In this document: one piece after another, positions 21,998 to 29,715 of the stretch | Layout: each line of letters begins with the position of its first letter | Numbering within the stretch: position 1 is the first letter of the stretch | Origin: Butyrivibrio sp. | GTDB taxonomy: Bacteria; Bacillota; Clostridia; Lachnospirales; Lachnospiraceae | Assembly (NCBI GenBank): GCA_017615275.1 | Contig: JAGAAO010000016.1 | Span: 1 to 36,826 of the forward strand | Direction: 5' to 3' | DNA length: 36,826 bases | Notes under the pieces: model-generated | The model's input: the letters and a program-made list of their open reading frames with translations, nothing else | Told to the model about the DNA's origin: nothing | Databases searched by the model: none | Made by a program: the position numbers and the translations under genes

Positions 21998-23536
21998 ATG
22001 CCTATTAGAATTACAGGAATGAATTCAGGTCTGGATACAGAGAGCATTATTACTGCGCTTACCCAGAGCAAAAAAGATAAAGTAAATACTTATACAGGAG
22101 ATCAGAAGAAGCTCACCTGGAAGCAGGATAAGTGGAAAGAACTCAATAAGAAAGTTAATAATTTTTATAACAACGCTCTCGACAAGATGAGATTTGGATC
22201 CGCTTATGTAAAGAAGATTACAACAGCTTCGAATGCAAACGCGGTCACGGTTGTAACGGGTGACAGTGCTATGAATGCGATGCAGACGCTTGATATAGAC
22301 AAGCTTGCAAAGGCTGCTTATCTTACCGGTGAAAAAGTGCAGGTGGGTGGCAAGAATGCAACTCTTCAGACTAAACTTAGTGAGCTTGATATTGGTAAAG
22401 GTGAAGAGCTTGAGTTTAAAATTGGTGGCGCAGGTTCAAATGACTCTATTAAAGTAAGTGTTGATGAGAATGAGACAATAGAAAGCCTTTTAAATAAGCT
22501 CAGAAAAGCAAAATCTGAAAGCGGGGTATCACTCGACTTTAATTTTGATGAAGGAAACGGAAGATTCTATGTTTCTTCGAAGGAAATGGGCGAAGATGCT
22601 TCTTTTGAAGTTGAATTAAAGAAGGAGAACGACGAGAATCCAAGTGCAATGAGCAAACTTGGATTTGTCAACAACGGAAAGAATTATATTAAAGGCAGCA
22701 GTGCACAGATAACCCTTAACGGAGAGAAGTATTATTCCAATTCAAATACATTTGAGATAAACGGTCTTACTATCACGGCAAATGAGGAAGCTAAGGGAAT
22801 AACTCTTTCAACAAAGCAGGATACCAGTGGAATTTACGATAACATCAAGAATTTGCTCAAAGAGTACAACGATCTTATGAAGGAATTTGCTACCGCTTAC
22901 AATGCGGATAAGGCAAAGAAGTACAAGATGCTTACCGATGAGCAGAAAGATCAGATGTCAGACAAAGAGGTTGAGGAGTGGGAGAAGAAGATTAAAGACG
23001 GACTCCTCAGCGGTGATGAGACAATAGCAAATGTAAGGAATGCTCTTAAAGGAATCATGAACATGTCTTTTGAGGTTACTTCAAAGGACGGTGTAAAAAG
23101 TAATCTTTCTCTTGCAAACTTTGGTATTTCAACCGGAAGCTACTTTACAACAGAGGATAATGAAAGAGATGTTTTCCATATCGATGGAGATAAGGATGAT
23201 TCGGTAAGCGGCAACAATACGGATCTTTTGAGTGCCATGATCTCATCCGATCCCGGAATGGTACAGGATTTCTTTACACAGCTTGCTAATAATCTTCATA
23301 ATAAGTTATTTGATATGATGAAAGGAACTGAGTACAGAAGTGCTTTCACTATCTATGAAGATAAGCTTATGGCTTCACAGTACAGTGCGTACAATACCAA
23401 GATATCCGATGCGCAGAAGGCACTTGAGGCAGCGCAGGATAAGTATTACAAGAAGTTCTCTGTAATGGAGACCACACTTTCCAAGATCAACAGTAGCAGT
23501 TCATCCCTCTCCGGTTTCTTTGGCGGAGGAAATTAA
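21998..23536 (+). CDS. fliD: Flagellar filament cap protein FliD
   Basis: FliD forms the cap at the filament tip, under which flagellin folds and inserts. The protein has 512 residues. The N-terminal domain starts MPIRITGMNSGLDTESII with the conserved SGLDT. The middle D2-D3 region is beta-rich. The C-terminal coiled-coil domain ends near YDNIKNLLKEYNDLMKEFAT, later FFTQLANNLHNKLFDMM and SQYSAYNTKISDAQK. A strong AAAGGAG precedes the ATG. fliS follows 62 bases after the stop. Confidence 0.95.
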   Translation: MPIRITGMNSGLDTESIITALTQSKKDKVNTYTGDQKKLTWKQDKWKELNKKVNNFYNNALDKMRFGSAYVKKITTASNANAVTVVTGDSAMNAMQTLDIDKLAKAAYLTGEKVQVGGKNATLQTKLSELDIGKGEELEFKIGGAGSNDSIKVSVDENETIESLLNKLRKAKSESGVSLDFNFDEGNGRFYVSSKEMGEDASFEVELKKENDENPSAMSKLGFVNNGKNYIKGSSAQITLNGEKYYSNSNTFEINGLTITANEEAKGITLSTKQDTSGIYDNIKNLLKEYNDLMKEFATAYNADKAKKYKMLTDEQKDQMSDKEVEEWEKKIKDGLLSGDETIANVRNALKGIMNMSFEVTSKDGVKSNLSLANFGISTGSYFTTEDNERDVFHIDGDKDDSVSGNNTDLLSAMISSDPGMVQDFFTQLANNLHNKLFDMMKGTEYRSAFTIYEDKLMASQYSAYNTKISDAQKALEAAQDKYYKKFSVMETTLSKINSSSSSLSGFFGGGN

Positions 23537-23598
23537 AGGCATAAAGCGACTACACTAATCATAGGGATATAATTTTTACAGAATGCGAGGGAACACAT

Positions 23599-23997
23599 AT
23601 GCCGATAACAACTCAACAGAAAGCTTATGCTCAGTACAAGAATAATAAAGTCATGGGAGCTAGCGGTCCGGAGCTGACTTTGATGCTCTATGACGGGGCA
23701 ATAAAGTTTTTGAATATTGCCGATCTTGCAATAGAGAAGAAAGATATTCCTAAGGCGCATGAGAATATCATGAAGACAGAGAGGATAATTGATTACCTCA
23801 GGAATACGCTTGATATGAAGTATGCTGTTGCGCAGGACTTTGAAAATATGTATTCTTATATTGGAAGAAGGCTTGTTGAGGCAAACCTGGCAAAGGACAG
23901 AGAGATCGTTGCCGAAGTCAACAAGCACATGCATGCCATCAGGGACAACTGGATAGAAGTCATGAAGGCTAATAATATAATAGTTAAGGATGCATAA
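23599..23997 (+). CDS. fliS: Flagellin export chaperone FliS
   Basis: FliS binds the C-terminus of flagellin and keeps it unpolymerised until export. The protein has 132 residues and is all-helical. The family motifs AYAQYKNNKVMGASGPELTL and MLYDGAIKFLNIADLAIEKK are near the N-terminus (about 9-47), and YIGRRLVEANLAKDREIV follows. Length and position between fliD and flagellin are standard. In Firmicutes FliS also helps the FliW-CsrA cycle indirectly by clearing flagellin. Confidence 0.96.
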   Translation: MPITTQQKAYAQYKNNKVMGASGPELTLMLYDGAIKFLNIADLAIEKKDIPKAHENIMKTERIIDYLRNTLDMKYAVAQDFENMYSYIGRRLVEANLAKDREIVAEVNKHMHAIRDNWIEVMKANNIIVKDA

Positions 23998-24014
23998 TTA
24001 AGGGGGACTTTCAT

Positions 24015-24494
24015 ATGCTGGCTTCAAGTCTTGATATGTTAGAAGAGAGCCTTGTAAAGAAGATCGACATTATGGCAAAAATCGAAGCGGAGAACGAGAG
24101 ACAAAAAGAAATACTTTCGGATCCCGATACTGTTGATGAAGCCGAGTTTGACAAAACGGTCGATAATAAAGGAGAGCTTATAGATAAGCTTCTTGCGCTG
24201 GACGAAGGCTTTCAGCTACTTTTTGACAGAGTCAAAGAAGAAGTTGGTGAGAATAAGGATAAGTATGGCGAGCAGATCGGCCGCATGCAGGGGCTTATTC
24301 AGGAGATAACCTCAAAGAGTGCTTCTATAGAAGCCGCAGAGCATAGAAACAAGAAACTTGCCGAGAGCTATTTTGATACGGCTCGTCGCAAGATGAATTC
24401 AAGTAAGCAGTCATCGGCGGTTGCGTTCAATTATTACCAGACAATGAACAACTACAAAGATGTACCACCGCAATTTTTAGATAAAAAGAACTAG
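24015..24494 (+). CDS. fliT: FliT-like flagellar export chaperone
   Basis: A 159-residue, helical, charged protein with heptad patterning (MLEESLVKKIDIMAKIEAEN, then LLALDEGFQLLFDRVKEEV). Sequence similarity to FliT/FlgN-type chaperones is at the level of composition and pattern. The position directly after fliS (17-base gap) is where fliT normally lies, so it is probably the chaperone of FliD. The start at 24015 follows AGGGGGACT, an adequate site. A strong terminator follows. Confidence 0.7.
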   Translation: MLASSLDMLEESLVKKIDIMAKIEAENERQKEILSDPDTVDEAEFDKTVDNKGELIDKLLALDEGFQLLFDRVKEEVGENKDKYGEQIGRMQGLIQEITSKSASIEAAEHRNKKLAESYFDTARRKMNSSKQSSAVAFNYYQTMNNYKDVPPQFLDKKN

Positions 24495-24518
24495 CGAGAG
24501 CAGAACTACCAAAAAATC

Positions 24519-24559
24519 AAAACGGAATCGTAGGATACAAGTCTTACGATTCCGTTTTT
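24519..24559 (+). terminator. Terminator after the fliT-like gene
   Basis: AAAACGGAATCGTA (24519-24532) pairs with TACGATTCCGTTTT (24545-24558), followed by T. Confidence 0.9.
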
Positions 24560-24659
24560 CATATATCGGCAAGCATTCTCAAATACTTTATAGCAAACAC
24601 AAAAAAACAAAATAAAATTTCATTTTTTTATTTTTTTTGAAAAAAAATTGAAATAAGGG

Positions 24660-24686
24660 TTAAGTATACAGGAACGGAGCCGATAA
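24660..24686 (+). promoter_or_regulatory. Sigma-28 promoter of flagellin
   Basis: A TTAAG-type -35 (24660-24664) and a canonical GCCGATAA -10 (24679-24686) are separated by 14-15 bases. Long A/T tracts upstream (24600-24658) could act as an UP element. The expected start is about 24693. Confidence 0.8.
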
Positions 24687-24692
24687 TAATAG

Positions 24693-24800
24693 TGTAAAAC
24701 AAAAAACAAGCAGCCATGGAAGGGACTCCGCGTAAGCTGCAAAATATTAAAGGATGAAAAGGCAGCAGGGAAGCGGGCCCCGTTCATGGAGGATAAGAAT
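24693..24800 (+). promoter_or_regulatory. Flagellin leader with candidate CsrA sites
   Basis: About 108 untranslated bases. A hairpin (GCAGC at 24710-24714 with GCTGC at 24736-24740) has GGA in its loop. AAAGGATGA contains GGA at 24752, and the ribosome binding site TGGAGGAT contains GGA at 24788 and 24791. A GGA upstream paired with one over the Shine-Dalgarno is the layout by which CsrA represses flagellin in Bacillus. The palindrome GGGCCC (24776-24781) could also fold. Confidence 0.5.
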
Positions 24801-25631
24801 ATGGTAGTACAACACAACGTCACAGCGATGAACGCTAACAGACAGCTTGGAATTACAACAAACGTACAGGCTAAGTCAAGCGAGAAACTTTCTTCAGGTT
24901 ACAAGATCAACAGAGCAGCAGATGATGCAGCAGGACTTGCAATTTCAGAGAAGATGAGACGTCAGGTGAGAGGTCTTACACAGGCTTCAGCAAATGCTCA
25001 GGATGGTATTTCAGCAGTACAGACTGCAGAAGGTGCTCTTAACGAAGTTCATGATATGCTTCAGAGAATGAATGAACTTGCAGTTAAGGCAGCAAACGAT
25101 ACTCTTACAACTGCAGATCGTAGTTACATCCAGAGAGAGGTTGATGCCCTTGTAAGCGAGATCCATAGAACGGGTGAGGCCACATCTTTCAACGACACAA
25201 AGCTTCTTGACGGAACATTCAAGAACAAGAACCTTCAGGTTGGTGCAGATAAGGACGATAACAACGTTATCAAGATCGATATCGTAGCTCTTACATCTTC
25301 AGGTCTTGAGATTGACGGATCAAAGGTTAAGGTTACAGGTTCAGACGGTGTTAATGCAAGAAACTCTATCGGAACAATTAAGGCAGCTCTTGAGAAGGTT
25401 TCTAAGCAGAGATCAGATCTCGGTGCTATTCAGAACAGACTTGAGCATACTATCAAGAACCTCGACAACGTAGTTGAGAATACACAGGCAGCTGAATCAC
25501 AGATCCGTGATACAGATATGGCTGAGGAAATGGTTAGATATTCTAATAACAATATCCTTGCTCAGGCAGGTCAGTCAATGCTTGCTCAGGCTAACCAGAC
25601 AAACCAGGGTGTACTTTCACTCCTTCAGTAA
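24801..25631 (+). CDS. hag: Flagellin (filament protein)
   Basis: The major filament subunit, 276 residues, a compact flagellin with D0/D1 and a very small central domain. N-terminal motifs are MVVQHNVTAMNANRQLGITT, SSEKLSSGYKINRAADDAAG and LAISEKMRRQVRGLTQASAN. The C-terminal ones are ESQIRDTDMAEEMVRYSNNN and ILAQAGQSMLAQANQTNQGV. The short exposed centre (about 160-200) has several Ser/Thr that could be glycosylated. ATG 24801 follows GGAGG at 9 bases; an in-frame ATG at 24786 lies over the site. It is a monocistron with its own sigma-28 promoter and terminator. Confidence 0.97.
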   Translation: MVVQHNVTAMNANRQLGITTNVQAKSSEKLSSGYKINRAADDAAGLAISEKMRRQVRGLTQASANAQDGISAVQTAEGALNEVHDMLQRMNELAVKAANDTLTTADRSYIQREVDALVSEIHRTGEATSFNDTKLLDGTFKNKNLQVGADKDDNNVIKIDIVALTSSGLEIDGSKVKVTGSDGVNARNSIGTIKAALEKVSKQRSDLGAIQNRLEHTIKNLDNVVENTQAAESQIRDTDMAEEMVRYSNNNILAQAGQSMLAQANQTNQGVLSLLQ

Positions 25632-25647
25632 TATGATAAAAAAATTA

Positions 25648-25673
25648 AGGGCTTCGGATTTTTCCGAAGCCCT
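25648..25673. terminator. Bidirectional terminator after flagellin
   Basis: AGGGCTTCGGA (25648-25658) pairs with TCCGAAGCCCT (25663-25673). On the minus strand it is followed by a strong T run, so it also ends the convergent glycosyltransferase transcript. Confidence 0.85.
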
Positions 25674-25693
25674 ATATTATTGCGTGGACTGTA

Positions 25694-26647
25694 TCAAAGA
25701 GTTTGTATTTTGGATAAAAATGTTTTGCAATCTTCATTAAATCGATTTTTTTCTCCGGCTATCATCTTCCTGTAGCTTTCGAAATCATTCTGATGGTCTT
25801 TGAAATTATCGCATATTTCATGAAGAAGAGTATCAAGATCATCAAGGGAATCTGCGGGAGATTCGAATTTGTATTTATCGGGGATGGGTACGTCACCTTC
25901 AAAAGCGGCGGCACCTTTTTTATTGGTGATAACACAGCAACCGTTGGCAGCGGCCTCGCGCGGAATGCGGTCTTTGCCGGGGTGATTTCCGAAGTCGACA
26001 TAGATCTTGCTGTTTTGCATCATAAATACCATGTGTTCGACATCGAGACCTGTAAGTGCCATCCATTTAAGCCACGATGTCTTGTCGATAAGAGGCTTAA
26101 GGTCTTCGTAGCCCTTGGCTGGATTATACAGCGCAATGTCCTGACGAAGATGCGCCGGGAAAATAAACTGTCCGTGCATATCGTTTATATAGTCTGAGAG
26201 ATACATCCCGTTCGCGCCGGGGATTTTTTTCTCTACATAATCTTTGGAATAATAGGATTGATAGAGGTGGAGAGATATTTCTTTTTTTATCCTTTCAAGG
26301 TTTGTTTCCTTGGTCGAAACGATGTAATTATCGACGCTCATCCACCAGAGGACTTTTTTTGCGTGCTTTATATACGGAATTGCAAGAGTGAGTCCTTCGG
26401 GGAATACAAAAACGGAATCCTCCTTATCCACTGCAGCGTAATCCACAACATGCTGCGTGTTATAGATTTTGTATGCTTCGGGAGCGGGAGTATCGGCTCC
26501 GAGATCCTCGCCGATTGGGAGATTTAAATCAACGTATATCATGTAAGCTGTTCCCGGAGCCAGTTCATTTAATCTGTGACACATTTGGTGTGCCAGTTCC
26601 GGGCCGCCGCTTGTTCTGTTTGCAGGTGCAAGTATGTATACGTTCAT
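25694..26647 (-). CDS. Glycosyltransferase-like protein (GT-B fold)
   Basis: A 317-residue protein. It has an N-terminal MNVYILAPANRTSGGPELAHQ (start of a nucleotide-binding half) and a central YLSDYINDMHGQF. The C-terminal half shows KIYVDFGNHPGKDRIPREAA and NGCCVITNKKGAAAF (about 220-255), the pattern of GT4-type polysaccharide enzymes, where Asp/Arg and Glu bind the sugar donor. No membrane segment is seen. It overlaps the upstream gene by 4 bases (ATGA), so the two are translationally coupled. Convergent with flagellin, it is a candidate for filament glycosylation. Confidence 0.8.
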   Translation of the reverse strand: MNVYILAPANRTSGGPELAHQMCHRLNELAPGTAYMIYVDLNLPIGEDLGADTPAPEAYKIYNTQHVVDYAAVDKEDSVFVFPEGLTLAIPYIKHAKKVLWWMSVDNYIVSTKETNLERIKKEISLHLYQSYYSKDYVEKKIPGANGMYLSDYINDMHGQFIFPAHLRQDIALYNPAKGYEDLKPLIDKTSWLKWMALTGLDVEHMVFMMQNSKIYVDFGNHPGKDRIPREAAANGCCVITNKKGAAAFEGDVPIPDKYKFESPADSLDDLDTLLHEICDNFKDHQNDFESYRKMIAGEKNRFNEDCKTFLSKIQTL

Positions 26648-27828
26648 GTGTTGTTCTCCATAATGATTTTGATGATCGCCATAACTCTGTTAAGAACGGA
26701 ATCTTCCGCGCACACTTTGTTGTAACCGTTTAGTGCGATGGCTTCGCGCTCTTCGTCGTGTTCAAGATAGTAATTTGTCTTTTCAACAAGTTCATCAAGT
26801 GAAGAATAAGTTTCCAAGTGGACACCCGGAGTAAGAAAAAGATCGATCTCCGGCTGATGATTGGTGAGAAGAAATCCGCCGCAGGCAAGGATGTCCCATA
26901 TTCTCTGAGGGAGTCCCGAACGGATCGATCTCATGGTTGTATTTATATTTATTTTGCTCTTTTTGAAAATGACGGGCATTTCCGTAAAGGATTTTGCAAT
27001 TCCGTTTTTATGCACCAGAGGAGAGATGTCTTTAGTATCACTTCCGGTGAAAAGATCGAGCCTTGCATCATGTATGTTTTCTGCAAGCGTATTTATCAGG
27101 AGTTTTCGCTCCATGACAGTGACGTGCGATCCGATATATTCATCAAGTGCGATCTGTCTGTCGAGATTTCTGACGCTGAGCGCAGAAGAATAGAAGTTCG
27201 GATCGGCATTTTTAATGCAGCTTATCTCATTATCCGTTAAAGTGCTTTCGATGTATTCAAGACCGTAGATCTTATCTTGCAGCTGATGTTTCATTTTTTC
27301 TTCGAGAGAATATTTCACATCAGACGGGATGGAAAGGGCACTGTACGGATCTTTCTCGGTATAAAGAGATCCGATAAAAGATACATCGTAGTCGTAGCCT
27401 TTTACGTTTTTCGTCGTGTCGGTCATTCTGTCTGTTGCCGCGCCAAGCGGAAGGTGATATATGCACTTCGGATTCACGCCTTTGATGGATTCATATTGTT
27501 TCTGATCAAAGAGAAAAAGCCTGTTGTAAGGACTTTTTATGGCATTGTTGTAGATCTCAAAGACAGGACAGTCTACTGAGACACAGATGTAGGGAATCTT
27601 AACCCTTTCACACACCATGGCAACAAATGGAAAAAAATTGATGGAAAAGATAAAAAGAGGCATATTGTCGGCGATGAGCTTTCCTAGATAGGTGATCTTG
27701 TCATTGACAGGGAGGGAATCGTCAAGTTGCCCCTGATTGTCTTCGATTATCGTTAAACCGACAGCCTTCAAAGCATTGATGTAGTAAGGCTCGCATATGC
27801 TGTTATATCTGTAAACAATCACATTCAT
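26644..27828 (-). CDS. CgeB/DUF3880-like glycosyltransferase, paralogue of the 20077 gene
   Basis: A 394-residue GT-B protein, the same length as the paralogue at 20077. Aligned motifs: ICVSVDCPVFEIYNNAIKSP (N-half); KININTTMRSIRSGLPQRI, DILACGGFLLTNHQ and EIDLFLTPGVHLETYSSLDE (C-half); and YLEHDEEREAIALNGYNKV. It is cytosolic. The start ATG 27828 has no strong ribosome binding site. It is divergent from the 27883 gene across 54 bases, so their promoters overlap. It overlaps the downstream glycosyltransferase by 4 bases. Confidence 0.88.
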   Translation of the reverse strand: MNVIVYRYNSICEPYYINALKAVGLTIIEDNQGQLDDSLPVNDKITYLGKLIADNMPLFIFSINFFPFVAMVCERVKIPYICVSVDCPVFEIYNNAIKSPYNRLFLFDQKQYESIKGVNPKCIYHLPLGAATDRMTDTTKNVKGYDYDVSFIGSLYTEKDPYSALSIPSDVKYSLEEKMKHQLQDKIYGLEYIESTLTDNEISCIKNADPNFYSSALSVRNLDRQIALDEYIGSHVTVMERKLLINTLAENIHDARLDLFTGSDTKDISPLVHKNGIAKSFTEMPVIFKKSKININTTMRSIRSGLPQRIWDILACGGFLLTNHQPEIDLFLTPGVHLETYSSLDELVEKTNYYLEHDEEREAIALNGYNKVCAEDSVLNRVMAIIKIIMENNT

Positions 27829-27852
27829 AGATTTATTTTACCACAATTTTGA

Positions 27853-27858
27853 TATAAT
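27853..27858 (+). promoter_or_regulatory. Possible promoter of the glycan operon
   Basis: An exact TATAAT at 27853-27858 stands 24 bases before the 27883 start. The -35 is poor: TTTATT at 27832 gives a 15-base spacer. The signal lies in the 54-base gap shared with a divergent gene. Confidence 0.35.
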
Positions 27859-27882
27859 GATGATTGGGGGATTGGAGAAATA

Positions 27883-28962
27883 ATGAAGAATACTGAGCTT
27901 ATAAAACAGATCAACGAGATTTTGGCGTATATATACGATAACTGCGAGAAGATGGGAAAAAGCGGAGTGCATGACAGCTTTTTGTCTGTGTATAAAACAC
28001 TTAGCGAAAACATCAGCTGTCCTGAAAATGAGAATTCTCTTCTGCAGTTGTATAAAGAGGCGGATGAAAATATTCTGGATATAGGCAGGCTCAGAATACT
28101 TGCGATGGATGCAATCATTAAATATGCATGCAGCGCGGAAGATGACGGATTGTCTTCGAAAGTGACGGACAGTCTGAAAAGTGCCTACGATGAGATTAAG
28201 AAGAAAAATGAACAGATCGAAAACGTAATGGAATACGTCGATCAGATAAATCATATAAGAACAAAATATCACATGAGGTATTCAGAGCCCTCCGACAGAT
28301 TTGAGGGGAAGGGCGTTGTCTATACCGTGATAACAGGCGATTATGACCATATAAGAGAGCCTGAAACAGGTGAATCGGGGCTTTCCTATATTCTTTTGAC
28401 AGATAAAGAAAAACCCGGATACACGGGAAAGTGGGAAGTACGGCTTATTGATAACCCGGAAAACCTCGACAGTGTGAGATTTTCGCGATATCCCAAAATG
28501 CTTCCGCATATTTTTTTCCCGGACTATGACTATTCTGTATATGTAGACGGTTCTATCGTTATAAAAAAAGATATGCGAAGTTTTATAGATACTTACAGAA
28601 GAGATTCGGGTATGTTGTGTTTTCCACATTTTAGTTCAAACAGCATAGAAGATGAGGCAGAGCTCCTTGTTGAGCGCGGAAAGGCTGATAAGGAAGTGCT
28701 TGATAAACAGATAGAGGATTACAAAAAGAGCGGCTACTCATCAAGAGGTTATATTGCAGAACTTGGCTGTATTGTCAGAGATCACAGAGATGAAGCGCTT
28801 AAGAAAGTGATGCAGGACTGGTGGGATGAATATATGGCATATGATCATAAGAGAGATCAGATGAGTTTTGATTATGTCTGTCAAAAGAACAATTATATTT
28901 ATGATCTGTGTGATCTTTCGGTATATGTAAATCCATGGTTTGACATAGATAAGATACATTGA
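27883..28962 (+). CDS. DUF616/TOD1-type glycosyltransferase with N-terminal helical domain
   Basis: A 359-residue protein. Residues 1-135 are helical (ENVMEYVDQINHIRTKYHMR ends this part). Residues ~144-350 match the DUF616 (TOD1/MUCI70) glycosyltransferase pattern: GVVYTVITGDYDHIREP, YILLTDKE, the acidic YSVYVDGSIVIKKDM (a DxD-like VDGS), FPHFSS, KSGYSSRGYIAELGCIVRDH and QDWWDEY...KRDQMSFDYVCQ. The family is known from plants and bacterial polysaccharide loci. The start at 27883 follows GGAG. Position at the head of the glycan run suggests a step in the same pathway. Confidence 0.82.
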   Translation: MKNTELIKQINEILAYIYDNCEKMGKSGVHDSFLSVYKTLSENISCPENENSLLQLYKEADENILDIGRLRILAMDAIIKYACSAEDDGLSSKVTDSLKSAYDEIKKKNEQIENVMEYVDQINHIRTKYHMRYSEPSDRFEGKGVVYTVITGDYDHIREPETGESGLSYILLTDKEKPGYTGKWEVRLIDNPENLDSVRFSRYPKMLPHIFFPDYDYSVYVDGSIVIKKDMRSFIDTYRRDSGMLCFPHFSSNSIEDEAELLVERGKADKEVLDKQIEDYKKSGYSSRGYIAELGCIVRDHRDEALKKVMQDWWDEYMAYDHKRDQMSFDYVCQKNNYIYDLCDLSVYVNPWFDIDKIH

Positions 28963-29007
28963 GAAAATACTAAAAAAAGTATTGTTTATTGTTTGCGAGG
29001 GGGTAAT

Positions 29008-29715
29008 ATGAGTAATTTCAGGCTTACGGCGTCTATGATGTGCGCCGATTTCGGCAATCTTGAGAAGGAGGTCAGAGAACTTGAGGCTGCCGGGATAGAT
29101 TCTTTTCATATAGACATAATGGATGGTCGTTATGTCCATAACTTCGCTATGTCACTGTATGATATGGCAAGCATAGCAAGGATCAGCAGTAAACCCCTTG
29201 ATGTGCATCTTATGATAGAACATCCGAGAAACAATATAGATCTTTTTCTGAGTGCGCTCAGGAAGGGAGATACGGTCTATATCCATCCTGAGGCGGAGTA
29301 TCATCCGTCTGCGACAATCCAGAAGATAATTGATTACGGAATGCATCCGGGAATCGCGATCAATCCGGGAACCAGTGTGGAGTCTGTCAAAGAGCAGCTT
29401 CGTATCGTCGACAAAGTTCTTGTAATGGCGGTAAATCCCGGAAATGCGAGCCAGATGTTCCTTCCGTTTGTAGGTGAGAAAGTGGATGCGCTTCTGCATC
29501 TCAGAAAGAAGATGGGATTTGAGCTTTGGTGGGACGGAGCCTGCGGAGCAGACAGAATGAAAGAATATGTTCCGAAGAAGATGGACGGTTTTGTCCTCGG
29601 TACAACGGTTCTGTTCGGAAAATCAGCAACATACGCCGAAATAATACCGGCGATCAAAGAACTTGATTTTTCATATCTGTATAAGGAGATACCTGTAGGT
29701 GATGGAGTTTATTGA
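29008..29715 (+). CDS. Ribulose-phosphate 3-epimerase-family protein
   Basis: A 235-residue TIM-barrel enzyme of the RPE family. The expected metal ligands are visible: Ser9, His34 and Asp36 (HIDIMDG), His67 (DVHLMIEHP) and Asp176 (WWDGACG). GIAINPGT is also present. The phosphate-binding loop differs from standard Rpe, with VNPGNASQMF instead of VEPGFGGQ-like and WDGACG instead of VDGGI. Another sugar phosphate is therefore possible. ATG 29008 is chosen because GAGGGGG precedes it. It sits between two glycan genes and overlaps the LicD gene by 17 bases, tying it to the polysaccharide pathway rather than the pentose phosphate route. Confidence 0.85.
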   Translation: MSNFRLTASMMCADFGNLEKEVRELEAAGIDSFHIDIMDGRYVHNFAMSLYDMASIARISSKPLDVHLMIEHPRNNIDLFLSALRKGDTVYIHPEAEYHPSATIQKIIDYGMHPGIAINPGTSVESVKEQLRIVDKVLVMAVNPGNASQMFLPFVGEKVDALLHLRKKMGFELWWDGACGADRMKEYVPKKMDGFVLGTTVLFGKSATYAEIIPAIKELDFSYLYKEIPVGDGVY

